Shown: piece after piece, positions 8,014 to 16,368 of the stretch
How the letters are laid out: each line of letters opens with the position of its first letter
How positions within the stretch are numbered: the stretch's first letter is position 1
Origin: CAYSCX01 sp964429575
Lineage (GTDB): Bacteria; Desulfobacterota; Binatia; Binatales; Binataceae
DNA: 41,633 nt
NCBI GenBank assembly: GCA_964429575.1
Contig: CAYSCX010000021.1
Coordinates: 1 to 41,633 of the forward strand
Direction of reading: 5' to 3'
Position numbers and translations under genes: made by a program
The notes under the pieces: generated by a model
The model's input: the letters and a program-made list of their open reading frames with translations, nothing else
Database searches by the model: none
What the model was told of the DNA's origin: nothing

Positions 8014-9252
8014 CTACGGCTTTCCGGCGCTATTTTTCCATGACGGCATCAACTCATTCGACGGGAGCTTCTCGTCGATGAGTTTCTTCGCCGTCTCGAT
8101 GCCGACCACCGGAAGCCCGCCAGCCTCGAGCACGCCGATCTGCTTCAGCACGCTCGCCTGATCCCAGTAGATATGTTCATGGCAAATCTTGTCGCCGCGA
8201 AACTGCACTACCGCGACCAGCGGAACCTCGACGTACTTTCCGGTCGGCTTGATTCCGGGGAGCATCCAGTCGATCTCGCGCGTATGCGTGAACGTGAACA
8301 ACATTTCGTCCACGACGCGGTCCGGTCCGACCGTGCGGCACACTGCAATCATCTTGGTATCTTCGGGCAGGCTCGCAATGAAGTGATATTTGTAGAAGCG
8401 GTGCAGGTCCACCTGGCCGACGCCGCCCGTCAGGGTCGGAATGTGATTCACGTAGGGCTCCGCGATCATCGTCTTCATGGTCGCATCGACGTCGCGCTTG
8501 CCGAATTCGAGATCGGTGTGCACATCCCATAGCGCGCTCAGGTCGTAATGCGGCCCCATCGCCGCGCGCAACGTAGCGATCGTGTACGAATGCGCGAGCA
8601 GCGCGGAGAATCGGTGGTGGCGATCGCGGCGGAAGTTCGCAAATCCGTGGTCGGCGCCGGCATAGACGTGCACCGCGGCGTGCTCGTTGGCTGATAGAGC
8701 GGCGCGCACCTTCGCGCGCACATCGTCCGGCAAGATCGCGTCCTTCTCCCCGAAGTGAACCGTGATGGGGCACTTGATCGATTTGCCTTCATCGATGACC
8801 GGCTGGACGTTCGACGGATAGTACGCGACCGCCGCCGCAAGTGGATGACGCGCGGCAGCCTGGTACGCGAGGCGTCCGCCCAGGCAGAACCCGACCACGC
8901 CCGCCTTGCCCGTGCACTCTGGAAGCACGCGCAGCGTGCGGAGCGCGGCGCCGATATCGTCCAGCGATTGTTCGTAGTCGAACTTCCCGAACAATTCGCG
9001 CGCGCGCTTTTGACCTTCCTGCGTGTATTCGAGCGCCACGCCCGGCTCGACGCGCCAGAACAAATCCGGCGCGAGCGCGACGTAGCCTTCTTCGGCGTAC
9101 AGATCGCAGACATCGCGGACGAAATGATTAACGCCGAAGATTTCCTGCAACACGATGAGCCCCGGACCGCGACCGCTCGCCGGCGCCGCCAGGTATCCAG
9201 TGAAATTCGCGCCGCCGTCCTTCGCGTCGATCGATATTGTCTTTCCGGCCAT
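8014..9252 (-). CDS. Dienelactone hydrolase fused to an NTF2/SnoaL-like domain
   Basis: A 412-residue two-domain protein. Residues 1 to about 235 are an alpha/beta-hydrolase of the dienelactone hydrolase family with the complete triad: Cys in GFCLGG, Asp in GEKDAILP and His in GADHGF. A glutamate that assists the Cys in this family may be in LQEIFG. Residues from about 245 on (LSALWDVHTDLEFGKRD...) look like a SnoaL/NTF2-type cone fold often annotated as ester cyclase or nuclear transport factor 2. Its gene starts 16 bases after the amine oxidase stop, so the two are co-transcribed. No signal peptide is visible, so it should be cytoplasmic. The substrate is unknown; classical members open lactones from aromatic degradation. 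Confidence 0.88.
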   Translation of the reverse strand: MAGKTISIDAKDGGANFTGYLAAPASGRGPGLIVLQEIFGVNHFVRDVCDLYAEEGYVALAPDLFWRVEPGVALEYTQEGQKRARELFGKFDYEQSLDDIGAALRTLRVLPECTGKAGVVGFCLGGRLAYQAAARHPLAAAVAYYPSNVQPVIDEGKSIKCPITVHFGEKDAILPDDVRAKVRAALSANEHAAVHVYAGADHGFANFRRDRHHRFSALLAHSYTIATLRAAMGPHYDLSALWDVHTDLEFGKRDVDATMKTMIAEPYVNHIPTLTGGVGQVDLHRFYKYHFIASLPEDTKMIAVCRTVGPDRVVDEMLFTFTHTREIDWMLPGIKPTGKYVEVPLVAVVQFRGDKICHEHIYWDQASVLKQIGVLEAGGLPVVGIETAKKLIDEKLPSNELMPSWKNSAGKP

Positions 9253-9268
9253 CAGTCCCGCCTCGGCA

Positions 9269-11239
9269 TCACTGCGCCGGTGGTGGAACGTCGAGCGACG
9301 GGTTGCGTGCGAAGAAGCCGACCGGGATGAGGCTGAAGCCGACGCGGCAGCCCGACGTTATCGGCCAGTCTTCGGGGCGGGGCGCGTGCGAGGTGCCCAT
9401 CGTGTACCAGACCACCACATCCTCGTTCGCGATATTCCGGTTGCCGCGCACGTATGACGGCAACCCATCGCCGCCCTTGCTCTGGTTGACGTGCTCGCCC
9501 GCCGCGAAGATTTCATCGGGTGCGAATTGCGTGACCCACAAATGCGAGTTCAACAGGCCACCACGCTTGCGGACGTACGTGTCCGGCGCGATGTACGGCA
9601 TCACGTTGTGCATCGGCATCAGGATGTACGACACCGGTTGTCCAACCGCATTCTTCTTCGCCTCGTTGGCGATCTGCCAGCGGCGGTTGGTCATCATGTT
9701 CATGTTGCGCTGCGCGGCTTCTTCATTGACCAGCAAAGTCTTGTTGACCGACCACGCGTTGCCGTGCGGGTTCGACGCGGCCGGGGCGGCCTCCTCGTTC
9801 CACTCGATCACACTGTTGCGTGCGCCATCGACATCCACGTCGAGCCGCATGCTGAAGAAGTGTTGATGATTCACCCCCTCGATTCCTGGCGCGACCATCT
9901 CGCCGTAGCGCGACGCCCCATCGGGCTGGCCGTCGGCGATTGTGGTCGATACGCCGCGGGCCTGGATGATGCCGGTCAGAATCACGTTCATGTCGAGTAT
10001 GCCGTCCTGGTGGAATATCCATTCGAATGCGTACTCATAGTTGCCCACCGTCGCGACCGAGATGACCACTAGGTCGCGCCCACGGCGCGACTGGTTCTTG
10101 CCGGTCGTCAGATCGACGTGCTTCCACAGCATCGGCACGTCGCGCTCATAGATCGCGACCGCATTCGGGACGGTTCGCGCACTGCCGTCCGGATTGACGA
10201 ACGCGGCAGCGACGAAGACGGCGTTCTCGGGCGCGTCCACCAGAGGCACCAGCGGAAAGATCAGGTCGCCGACTCCATACTCGCCCTCATCGAATGCGTT
10301 CTTGACGTACCAGCCGTCGGCTGGACTGCCGTATGGGACGACCATTTCCGCAAGCGACGCGCGGTACAAGATCGGTCGCACGGCGCCGTGGTCGTCATAC
10401 GCGATCTCGTGCAGCACCACGCCCTCGCGCGCCGTCATCCCGATTCTAAAGCGCCAGTTCTGCCAAATCACTTCGTTGCCGCGCAGTTCGAACCCGGGGC
10501 CGTCTGGTTGAACGATCTTCAGCGGCGCGGCCGCCTTGCGCTGCGGGCCAACCGACTTGGGATCGAGATCTCCCGTGTCCTTCGGGATCGGCGAGCTGGC
10601 GTAATCGATGAGCTGATAGACCTTGCGATCGTTCATGTTGACGTACGCAACCAGGCCGTCGATCGGGCGCGCATAGGGATTCAGCGACTCGCCGCGCACG
10701 TATGAAAACGCTCGTACGGCGCGAAAACCGGTCTCGTTCGGCAGCGCGAAGTAACCGGCCGACCACGCATCTACCTGCACGTTATCGAACTTGGTGATCC
10801 CGCGCGCACGCATCGCCGCCTGCCAGCCCGGGTCGGCGCGCACGATGCCGGCCGCCTCCTTGAAGTCAACCAGTCCGATCGGAGGCTGCGCGCCGGGGAC
10901 TTCTCGCCATGACGTCACCCTGTTTTGATCGAGCAGAACGATCGCGTCGTATGCCTTGTTGTTCGCGCGGTCGTACACCAGCGCCTTCGCGCTGCGCGAG
11001 ACTGGCTGTCCCGCCTTGAATGCGAGTACTTCAGCCTTCGGCGGCTCGACCAACGTAAGCCGGTAGAACTCCGCCGTCGTAGGCGCTTTACCCGATGCTT
11101 TGATCGCCGCAACTGCGGCGGAGATCTCATCCCTGGTCAGCGGGTCGAGCGGATGCGTCGCTGCCCACGCGGAGGAGACCACTGCAAACGATGCCGCGGC
11201 GAACAGCACCGCCATCGTGCCACGCTTTGAACTTTTCAT
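9269..11239 (-). CDS. Secreted copper-containing primary amine oxidase
   Basis: About 656 residues starting at MKSSKRG. The start is chosen because GGGAG lies just upstream and a signal peptide (hydrophobic 8-22, cleavage near SAWA-A) follows; a longer in-frame start at 11305 adds only 22 unlikely residues. The enzyme oxidises primary amines to aldehydes with release of ammonia and H2O2. The topaquinone precursor is Y401 in VGNYEY, the likely catalytic base is D317 in AFDEGEYG, and the copper ligands are H458 and H460 in NHQHFF, with the third His in TSHAPRPEDWP. The spacings (84 and 57 residues) fit the E. coli enzyme. It leads the operon with the dienelactone hydrolase fusion and LOG gene, suggesting periplasmic amine use. 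Confidence 0.94.
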   Translation of the reverse strand: MKSSKRGTMAVLFAAASFAVVSSAWAATHPLDPLTRDEISAAVAAIKASGKAPTTAEFYRLTLVEPPKAEVLAFKAGQPVSRSAKALVYDRANNKAYDAIVLLDQNRVTSWREVPGAQPPIGLVDFKEAAGIVRADPGWQAAMRARGITKFDNVQVDAWSAGYFALPNETGFRAVRAFSYVRGESLNPYARPIDGLVAYVNMNDRKVYQLIDYASSPIPKDTGDLDPKSVGPQRKAAAPLKIVQPDGPGFELRGNEVIWQNWRFRIGMTAREGVVLHEIAYDDHGAVRPILYRASLAEMVVPYGSPADGWYVKNAFDEGEYGVGDLIFPLVPLVDAPENAVFVAAAFVNPDGSARTVPNAVAIYERDVPMLWKHVDLTTGKNQSRRGRDLVVISVATVGNYEYAFEWIFHQDGILDMNVILTGIIQARGVSTTIADGQPDGASRYGEMVAPGIEGVNHQHFFSMRLDVDVDGARNSVIEWNEEAAPAASNPHGNAWSVNKTLLVNEEAAQRNMNMMTNRRWQIANEAKKNAVGQPVSYILMPMHNVMPYIAPDTYVRKRGGLLNSHLWVTQFAPDEIFAAGEHVNQSKGGDGLPSYVRGNRNIANEDVVVWYTMGTSHAPRPEDWPITSGCRVGFSLIPVGFFARNPSLDVPPPAQ

Positions 11240-11422
11240 TGGCGATTCTCCCAATGGTCGCGCACTACGCGCGCGTATGGTAGGAGACCAATCGCGAAAC
11301 CGCAAATTCGCGCTCGCAGATCGTTGCTGCTCGACCGGCGCACGCGGGCGCCGATTGCCTCTCCCGCTACGATCCTTCGCTGCGCTCCGAATTACGAAGT
11401 TCGCGGAGAGAATACGCGGCCG

Positions 11423-11824
11423 TCACTTCGCGTAACCAACCGCAGTGCCTTCGCAGTCGAAGAAGCCCGCCGGATCCAGCGGATCGTCCGCCGCGGCGAT
11501 GCTGTCATCGGTCGGAACGTACCAGGCTTGTACCTTCACGATGGCATCAACCTTGGCGCCGTACTTCTGATAGGCGGCTTCCTTGAGGCTTGCGCCGCTC
11601 GCGGCGGTGTCCTCTTCGGGTGTATCGGCGAGGCAATAGCCTTGCACTTTGCCCAGCACAGTCGCGTCTGGATGCCGTTTGACGTGATCGCGAGTCGTCA
11701 CTTGGATTTTTTTGATGGCGGCGTTCTCCTCCGCCGTGCGTTTCCGAATTGCCGCCGCCTCCTTCTGCACGTACGCACATCCGGCAAGCGAGATCATTAC
11801 CAGCGCCAGCACGAGTCGTTTCAC
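11423..11824 (-). CDS. Small lipoprotein, tandem paralogue A
   Basis: A 133-residue predicted lipoprotein of unknown function. I start it at GTG 11824 because GGGAGGGA precedes it and the signal peptide VKRLVLALVMISLAGC follows directly, with the lipobox LAGC placing the lipidated Cys at 16. A coiled-coil-prone stretch (residues 18-40, many Ala, Glu, Lys) precedes the conserved core. The core reads LGKVQGYC, then AAYQKYGAKVDAIV and a C-terminal F-D-C motif, shared with the upstream neighbour. The two core cysteines could form a disulfide. It is 63 bases downstream of its paralogue on the same strand. Confidence 0.72.
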   Translation of the reverse strand: MKRLVLALVMISLAGCAYVQKEAAAIRKRTAEENAAIKKIQVTTRDHVKRHPDATVLGKVQGYCLADTPEEDTAASGASLKEAAYQKYGAKVDAIVKVQAWYVPTDDSIAAADDPLDPAGFFDCEGTAVGYAK

Positions 11825-11887
11825 AGTCGGTCCCTCCCATCTGGTTCTGTTTGATGTCGTTGCACCGCGCCGCTGCCACATCGCGTT

Positions 11888-12310
11888 TCAGCTCTTCTCG
11901 AAGGTCACCGCGATGCCGGAGCACTCGAAATGTCCGCCGCCGCCTTCGGTCGCCCACGCCATCGACGCGGTGCCATCGACGACGAACCATGCGTTCGCCT
12001 CCACGATCGCATCGACCTTGTCGCCGTATCGCCGATACGCCGCCTGTCTCATGCTGTCGCCGCTGACCACGCTGTCTTGACGCTCGATATCGCGATCGCA
12101 GTAGCCTTGCGCGCGGCCGAGCCGCGCAAATGATGAATGGCCCGCGACTTCGCTACCCCTCGTAACGAAGATTCTCTGCAGCGCCGCCAGCTCCGCTTCA
12201 TTGCGAGCCTTCATTTCCGCCCCGTCGTCTGCCGCGATCGAACAGCTTGCGACCAGCATTGCCGCGACAAGTATCCAGCAGGCCTTCAAATCCGCGAACA
12301 CAGTACTCAA
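11888..12310 (-). CDS. Small lipoprotein, tandem paralogue B
   Basis: About 140 residues, with a lipoprotein-type signal (ILVAAMLVASC, lipobox VASC). The core LGRAQGYC, AAYRRYGDKVDAIV and FEC matches the downstream paralogue, so the pair arose by tandem duplication. The start is uncertain: the longest form begins at TTG 12310, and a shorter start at TTG 12289 (LKACWIL) gives a more typical signal peptide. No good Shine-Dalgarno marks either. Function unknown; likely envelope-anchored. Confidence 0.68.
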   Translation of the reverse strand: MSTVFADLKACWILVAAMLVASCSIAADDGAEMKARNEAELAALQRIFVTRGSEVAGHSSFARLGRAQGYCDRDIERQDSVVSGDSMRQAAYRRYGDKVDAIVEANAWFVVDGTASMAWATEGGGGHFECSGIAVTFEKS

Positions 12311-12465
12311 CCGCGTATTCGACCCTTACGCCGAAGGCAATACTCAAGTTGCGCGCGTCGATGATGTTGAACCGCTCTCCTCTCCTGGCATCCATAACAA
12401 TCACTCGATGAACCCTGCTAAGTTGTGGCCTCGACAGCGCGTCGACGCAACATCAGGAGAGAGCC

Positions 12466-13326
12466 ATGGCCTCCGCATCTTTCAATCATCACTACGCCGA
12501 TCTGAAAGACGTTCGCCTTCACTTCGTCACGATGGGGCAGGGCGCGCCGCTCTTGTTGCTGCACGGATGGCCGCAGAGCTGGTACGAGTGGCGCCGCGTG
12601 ATGCCGCTACTCGCGGACCGGTGGCTGTGCGTCGCGCCGGACTTGCGCGGCCTCGGTGATTCATCGCGTCCCCACGCCGGATACGACAAGAAGACCGTCG
12701 CCAACGATGTCTGGCAGTTGATGCATGATCACCTTGGCCACCAGAGCTTTGCCGTGGTCGGCCACGACTGGGGCGCGCCGGTCGCGTTCCGGCTCGCCGC
12801 CGATCATCCCGACGCCGTGACGCATCTGGTGATGCTCGACGTGCCGGTACCGGGCGATCAGCCGCCGGGCGGCGGAGGCGGGATCGCAACGCGCTGGCAT
12901 CACCTGTTTCACCAGGTCGCGGATCTTCCCGAAGCGCTCACCTATGGTCGCGAGCGAATCTATCTCGAATTCTTTTTCATGAATGGCATCGATCAGGCGG
13001 ACACATTCACCGACGCCGACATCGAGGAGTACGTGCGCACCTACTCGCAGGCCGGTGCGATGCGCGCGGGGTTCAACTTCTATCGCGCGCTATCGAAGGA
13101 CATCGCGGACAACCGCGCGACGCTCGCCACCGGCTTCAAGCTGCCGATGCCGACGCTGGGACTTGGCGGCGGTGGCAAGCGCGGACGCGGCAACCTGGTC
13201 GTGGAGTCATTGCGACGGGTCGCTTTGAAAGCCGAAGGCGGCGCGGTCGCCGGCTGCGGCCACTTCATTCCCGAGGAGAAACCCGACGAACTCGCCGCCC
13301 GCCTGCGCGAGTTCCTCGCGAAGTAA
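12466..13326 (+). CDS. Alpha/beta hydrolase, epoxide hydrolase-like
   Basis: A 286-residue soluble alpha/beta hydrolase. The oxyanion motif HGWP (near 34) and the nucleophile elbow GHDWGAP, with Asp as nucleophile, place it in the epoxide hydrolase/haloalkane dehalogenase group, which uses an alkyl-enzyme ester. The catalytic His is in AGCGHFIPEEKP near the C terminus. The cap domain spans about 140-215. AGGAGAG precedes the ATG by 8 bases. It is divergent from the lipoprotein pair. The usual cap tyrosines of epoxide hydrolases are not certain, so the substrate class stays open. Confidence 0.87.
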   Translation: MASASFNHHYADLKDVRLHFVTMGQGAPLLLLHGWPQSWYEWRRVMPLLADRWLCVAPDLRGLGDSSRPHAGYDKKTVANDVWQLMHDHLGHQSFAVVGHDWGAPVAFRLAADHPDAVTHLVMLDVPVPGDQPPGGGGGIATRWHHLFHQVADLPEALTYGRERIYLEFFFMNGIDQADTFTDADIEEYVRTYSQAGAMRAGFNFYRALSKDIADNRATLATGFKLPMPTLGLGGGGKRGRGNLVVESLRRVALKAEGGAVAGCGHFIPEEKPDELAARLREFLAK

Positions 13327-13406
13327 CCGTGCGTCCAGCGAAATAAGCACACCCACCCGCAAGCGTAGGTTAGCCGTCGGGCTTGGTGCGGGATAAATTG
13401 ATGGCG

Positions 13407-13592
13407 CTAGCAGGGTGTTGCGAAACCCCGGAAGATCCAAAATGAGCTGGCCTTGGCTCGCAACACCCTGCGTGAAAACCTTGTCCTGAGCCATGGGCGA
13501 AGGATCTGGCTTCGTTCCTGAACTTCTCTCCCGCCTCGGGAGAGACAAGAGTGAGGGCGCAGGCGGTTGAAATAGTTTTTCAACAGCCTGCT
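13407..13592. repeat. Dispersed composite palindrome, copy 2
   Basis: The first inverted repeat, CTAGCAGGGTGTTG (13407-13420) with CAACACCCTGC (13461-13471), encloses 40 bases. A linker with a CTCTCCC...GGGAGAG hairpin and GAGTGAGGG follows. The second inverted repeat is GCAGGCGGTTGAAA (13559-13572) with TTTTTCAACAGCCTGC (13576-13591). The same order is seen at 21220-21377. The second hairpin ends just before the hicB ribosome-binding site. Confidence 0.8.
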
Positions 13593-13604
13593 ACGGAGTG
13601 CGAT

Positions 13605-13829
13605 ATGAAAGTTAGGTTCACCGCCGTATTTCAGCAGGTTCCGGAGGGATTCATCGGATTCGTCGAGGAAATCCCGGGCGCAAACACTCAGGGCGCAACC
13701 TTGGAAGAAGCACGCGAGAATCTGCGCGAGGCGGTGCAGCTCGTATTCGAGGCAAACCGCGCGATGGCTGAGGAAGCCGTCGCGGGCAAGAAGGTCATCA
13801 AGGAACCGCTGCGGATCTCGGGCGCGTGA
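13605..13829 (+). CDS. hicB: HicB-type antitoxin
   Basis: A 74-residue antitoxin with the partially degraded RNase H fold typical of HicB: VRFTAVFQQVPEGFIGFVEEIPGANTQG followed by a LEEARENLREAVQLV helix. It lacks a separate C-terminal DNA-binding domain, as in short HicB/UPF0150 proteins. The ATG at 13605 is chosen over an upstream GTG because CGGAG lies 6 bases before it and the family fold starts at MKVRF. Its end overlaps hicA by 4 bases, so the pair is translationally coupled. In this family the antitoxin binds and blocks HicA. Confidence 0.9.
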   Translation: MKVRFTAVFQQVPEGFIGFVEEIPGANTQGATLEEARENLREAVQLVFEANRAMAEEAVAGKKVIKEPLRISGA

Positions 13830-14011
13830 AGCGGAGAGAGCTGATCCGTCACCTCGAGTCGCACGGCTGCGAACTCTTGCGCGAGGGCGCCCGGCACTCG
13901 GTGTACGTTAATCGCCGCGCGCGCAAGGCGTCAGCCGTCCCGCGCCACTCAGAGATCAACGACTTTCTCGCCAACAAGATCTGCCGCGACCTCCAGGTCC
14001 CGGAACTCTGA
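13826..14011 (+). CDS. hicA: HicA-type mRNA interferase toxin
   Basis: A 61-residue double-stranded RNA-binding-fold toxin that cleaves mRNA independently of the ribosome. The family core is visible: KRRELIRHLESHGCELLREGARHSVYVN, with the catalytic His in GARHSVY, then VPRHSEINDFLANKICRDL. The GTG start at 13826 overlaps the hicB stop (GTGA). The antitoxin-first order differs from E. coli hicAB but is common. Confidence 0.9.
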   Translation: MKRRELIRHLESHGCELLREGARHSVYVNRRARKASAVPRHSEINDFLANKICRDLQVPEL

Positions 14012-14070
14012 CGTCTAGCGCCGTCCGCTCCGCTGCGACCGGTCGGAAACCGTCGGCTGGAGGCGCTCCG

Positions 14071-14694
14071 TTAATCCCTTTCCTCCTGGATTCGAGCGAA
14101 CAGACGCAGGAGGCAGTCGCGGAACCACGAGTTGAAGAAGAACAAGTATACAAGGAACCCGTAATCAACAATGGTGAGTATGACCTTGTAATTCACGAAG
14201 CTCCCTGCGACTTGGATCGTGAAGGTGAATAACGCAGTGGCGACGCCGAACATAACGTAGAGAGCCGCCATGCTCTTCTCGCCTCGCTTTACGGTGAGAT
14301 TGGCAGTGGATCCGATGAGCGTGCAGGTTCCGCTCTCCAACGTGAGAGAGAAATGGCGACTACCGCAGACCTTGCAACGACGCACGGTCTCCCCATCCAC
14401 GCCCGTCCGCTCGGGCGCTCCGAGATTCGCGGTGTCCGTGCAACAGTCTCTCGCCGCAACAGGAATTCCTGAGTTTTTTCCCACACGGATGGCGGCCCGA
14501 AGCCTCTGGGCGATCGCACGACCGAGGGCACGAATTCCTGCATTGGTGCGGTACAGAAGCCCACCACCCAGAAGCTTCCTCGCGATCGCAAGACCAAACG
14601 TACCGTAAAGCAGAAGGTGAATGAGAATCAGTGCGCTCGGGTCCGCGAGGAACGAAACAAGGTCAGCGGTTCGCATGGACGCGGTGTTGCACAT
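14071..14694 (-). CDS. Membrane protein of unknown function with a Cys-rich knuckle
   Basis: A 207-residue protein I do not recognise. A hydrophobic segment near residues 18-40 (LILIHLLLYGTFGLAIA) is followed by a soluble part with CC and RRCKVCGSRHFSL, a possible metal knuckle or disulfide site. Two more membrane segments follow near 143-165 and 172-192. It starts 12 bases after the PEBP gene on the same strand, so it likely belongs to that operon. An alternative start at 14676 (MRTADL) removes six residues. Confidence 0.6.
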   Translation of the reverse strand: MCNTASMRTADLVSFLADPSALILIHLLLYGTFGLAIARKLLGGGLLYRTNAGIRALGRAIAQRLRAAIRVGKNSGIPVAARDCCTDTANLGAPERTGVDGETVRRCKVCGSRHFSLTLESGTCTLIGSTANLTVKRGEKSMAALYVMFGVATALFTFTIQVAGSFVNYKVILTIVDYGFLVYLFFFNSWFRDCLLRLFARIQEERD

Positions 14695-14706
14695 GGCCTT
14701 CGGTCG

Positions 14707-15270
14707 TCAGCGGTTGCGCTGATACGTACCGATCAGCTCCGTCGCCGCGAGCACGTGTCCCTTCATCGCGCGCTCCAGATCGGCCGCACTTGCGGAGCCA
14801 ATGTCGCCAAGCGGCGTGTCGAGCGCGTACAGTTTGAAGAAGTATCGATGCCGCCCGATGGGAGGGCAGGGGCCGCGGTACGTCGTGTTCCCGGCGTTGC
14901 CTGCTCCCGCACGAGTACCGGCGGGCAACTGCACGGGCGTCACGGCTTCCGGCAATCCGCTCGACAACGCTGGAATGTCGTACAACACCCAGTGAACCCA
15001 CACGATCTGCGGCGCGGCGGGATCGGGCGCGTCGGGATCATCGACAATCAACACCAGGCTCTTCGCATCGACCGGAACGCCGCTCCACTGAAGCGGCGGC
15101 GCGACGTTGTCGCCGTCGCAGGTGAAGTTCGCGGGGATGCTTCCATTGTGCGCGAAGGCGGGCGATGTGAGCTTGAGGCCGCTGGTTACGCCCGCTTGTG
15201 GAACGGCCGTGCCGCTCGCCAGCGCAACCGCGAATAAGATCGTCGCGGCGCCGAACCCAAGTCGGCGCAT
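14707..15270 (-). CDS. YbhB/YbcL-type phosphatidylethanolamine-binding (PEBP) protein, secreted
   Basis: A 187-residue exported member of the PEBP/Raf-kinase-inhibitor-like family. The signal peptide (MRRLGFGAATILFAVALASG, cleavage near residues 22-26) is followed by family blocks: FTCDGDNVAPPLQWSGVP, LVLIVDDPDAPD, VHWVLYDIP, YRGPCPPIGRHRYFFKLYALD. These form the ligand pocket. The ATG at 15270 overlaps the upstream stop as TGATG, indicating translational coupling to the F420-type oxidoreductase gene. Physiological ligand unknown in bacteria. Confidence 0.92.
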   Translation of the reverse strand: MRRLGFGAATILFAVALASGTAVPQAGVTSGLKLTSPAFAHNGSIPANFTCDGDNVAPPLQWSGVPVDAKSLVLIVDDPDAPDPAAPQIVWVHWVLYDIPALSSGLPEAVTPVQLPAGTRAGAGNAGNTTYRGPCPPIGRHRYFFKLYALDTPLGDIGSASAADLERAMKGHVLAATELIGTYQRNR

Positions 15271-16220
15271 CAATCTTCCCTCGCGGCCGGCATGACCTCC
15301 TCTGAGAAGCGCTGAATCTCTTCTTCGAAGATCGGTGCGAAGGTCATGAAGATGAAGTGCGTCACGCCCGCCTTCTGGTACCGTTCGATCGTGTCGAGGC
15401 ATTCCTGCTTGTCGCCGATCATGATTTGCCGGCGCGCGTGCTCCGGTCTTTCGCCGCGCATCGCGCCGATCAGTCCGGTCATCGCGTCTTCGCGCTCCTT
15501 GGGCGCCTTGTAACAGAGCGCCATCATCACGGTCTTCTCGATCTCATCGGAGTCGCGCTTCGCGTCGTCGCCGTGACGGCGAATCACATCGATGAGCTCC
15601 TTCATCCGCTCCGCGCTCGCGGTGGTGTTCCACATGTCCGCATATCGCGCGACCAGCTTGAGCAGCACTTTCTCTCCCTGTCCGCCGATCAGAATCGGCG
15701 GATGCGGCTTCTGGAGCGGAAGCGGGTTACAGACCGCACCCGTGACAGTGTAGTGCTTGCCCTCCAGCGTCACGCGTTCGCCCGACAGCATGCCCGTGAT
15801 GATGCGAAGCGACTCCTCGAGGGCCTCCAACCGTCCGCGTACCGTCTTGAAATCGACGCCGAAACTTTTGTGCTCGCCCTCGAACCATCCCGCGCCGATT
15901 CCGAGGTTGAAGCGGCCGCCGCTCAAGTGATCGACCGTCGTCGCCATCTTCGCCGTGATGCACGGGTTGCGGTAGGTGTTGCCGTTGACCAACGTTCCGA
16001 GCCGCGCCCGCTTGGTCACCTGGGCAAGCGCGCTCAGCGTCGTCCAAGCTTCCATGCACGGTCCGGCCGGGTCGGGCACGAAGATCGGATAGAAATGATC
16101 GAAGTTCCAAAGCGAGTCGTAGCCCCACTCATCGGCCTTCCGCCACAAATCACTCATCGTCTGCCAATCGATGAACTGCTGGCCGGTCTGTATGCCGAAG
16201 CGGACTGGATGCTTTGCCAC
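15270..16220 (-). CDS. LLM-class F420-dependent oxidoreductase
   Basis: A 316-residue luciferase-like monooxygenase-family TIM barrel. I start it at GTG 16220 because AGGAGG lies 6 bases before it and the protein then begins VAKHPVRFGIQTG, the normal first strand. Family marks: WNFDHF, TVDHLSGGRFNLGIGAGWFEGEH and PPILIGGQGEKVLLKLVARYADMWN. The set without an obvious FMN partner is usually assigned to coenzyme F420. Substrate unknown. First gene of a three-gene operon with the PEBP and membrane proteins. FMN cannot be excluded from sequence alone. Confidence 0.88.
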   Translation of the reverse strand: MAKHPVRFGIQTGQQFIDWQTMSDLWRKADEWGYDSLWNFDHFYPIFVPDPAGPCMEAWTTLSALAQVTKRARLGTLVNGNTYRNPCITAKMATTVDHLSGGRFNLGIGAGWFEGEHKSFGVDFKTVRGRLEALEESLRIITGMLSGERVTLEGKHYTVTGAVCNPLPLQKPHPPILIGGQGEKVLLKLVARYADMWNTTASAERMKELIDVIRRHGDDAKRDSDEIEKTVMMALCYKAPKEREDAMTGLIGAMRGERPEHARRQIMIGDKQECLDTIERYQKAGVTHFIFMTFAPIFEEEIQRFSEEVMPAARED

Positions 16221-16368
16221 GAATTCCCTCCTGATGGCACGCCGGAGCACTTGAACATGGCCCGTTCGGCGAGCCTCCGCGCGATTCGCACAGCATCAAC
16301 CGGCGGCCAATCCCATGCAAGGTACGATTTGCGTTCGGCGCCCCCGGTCGATAACGTTTCAGCGAATT

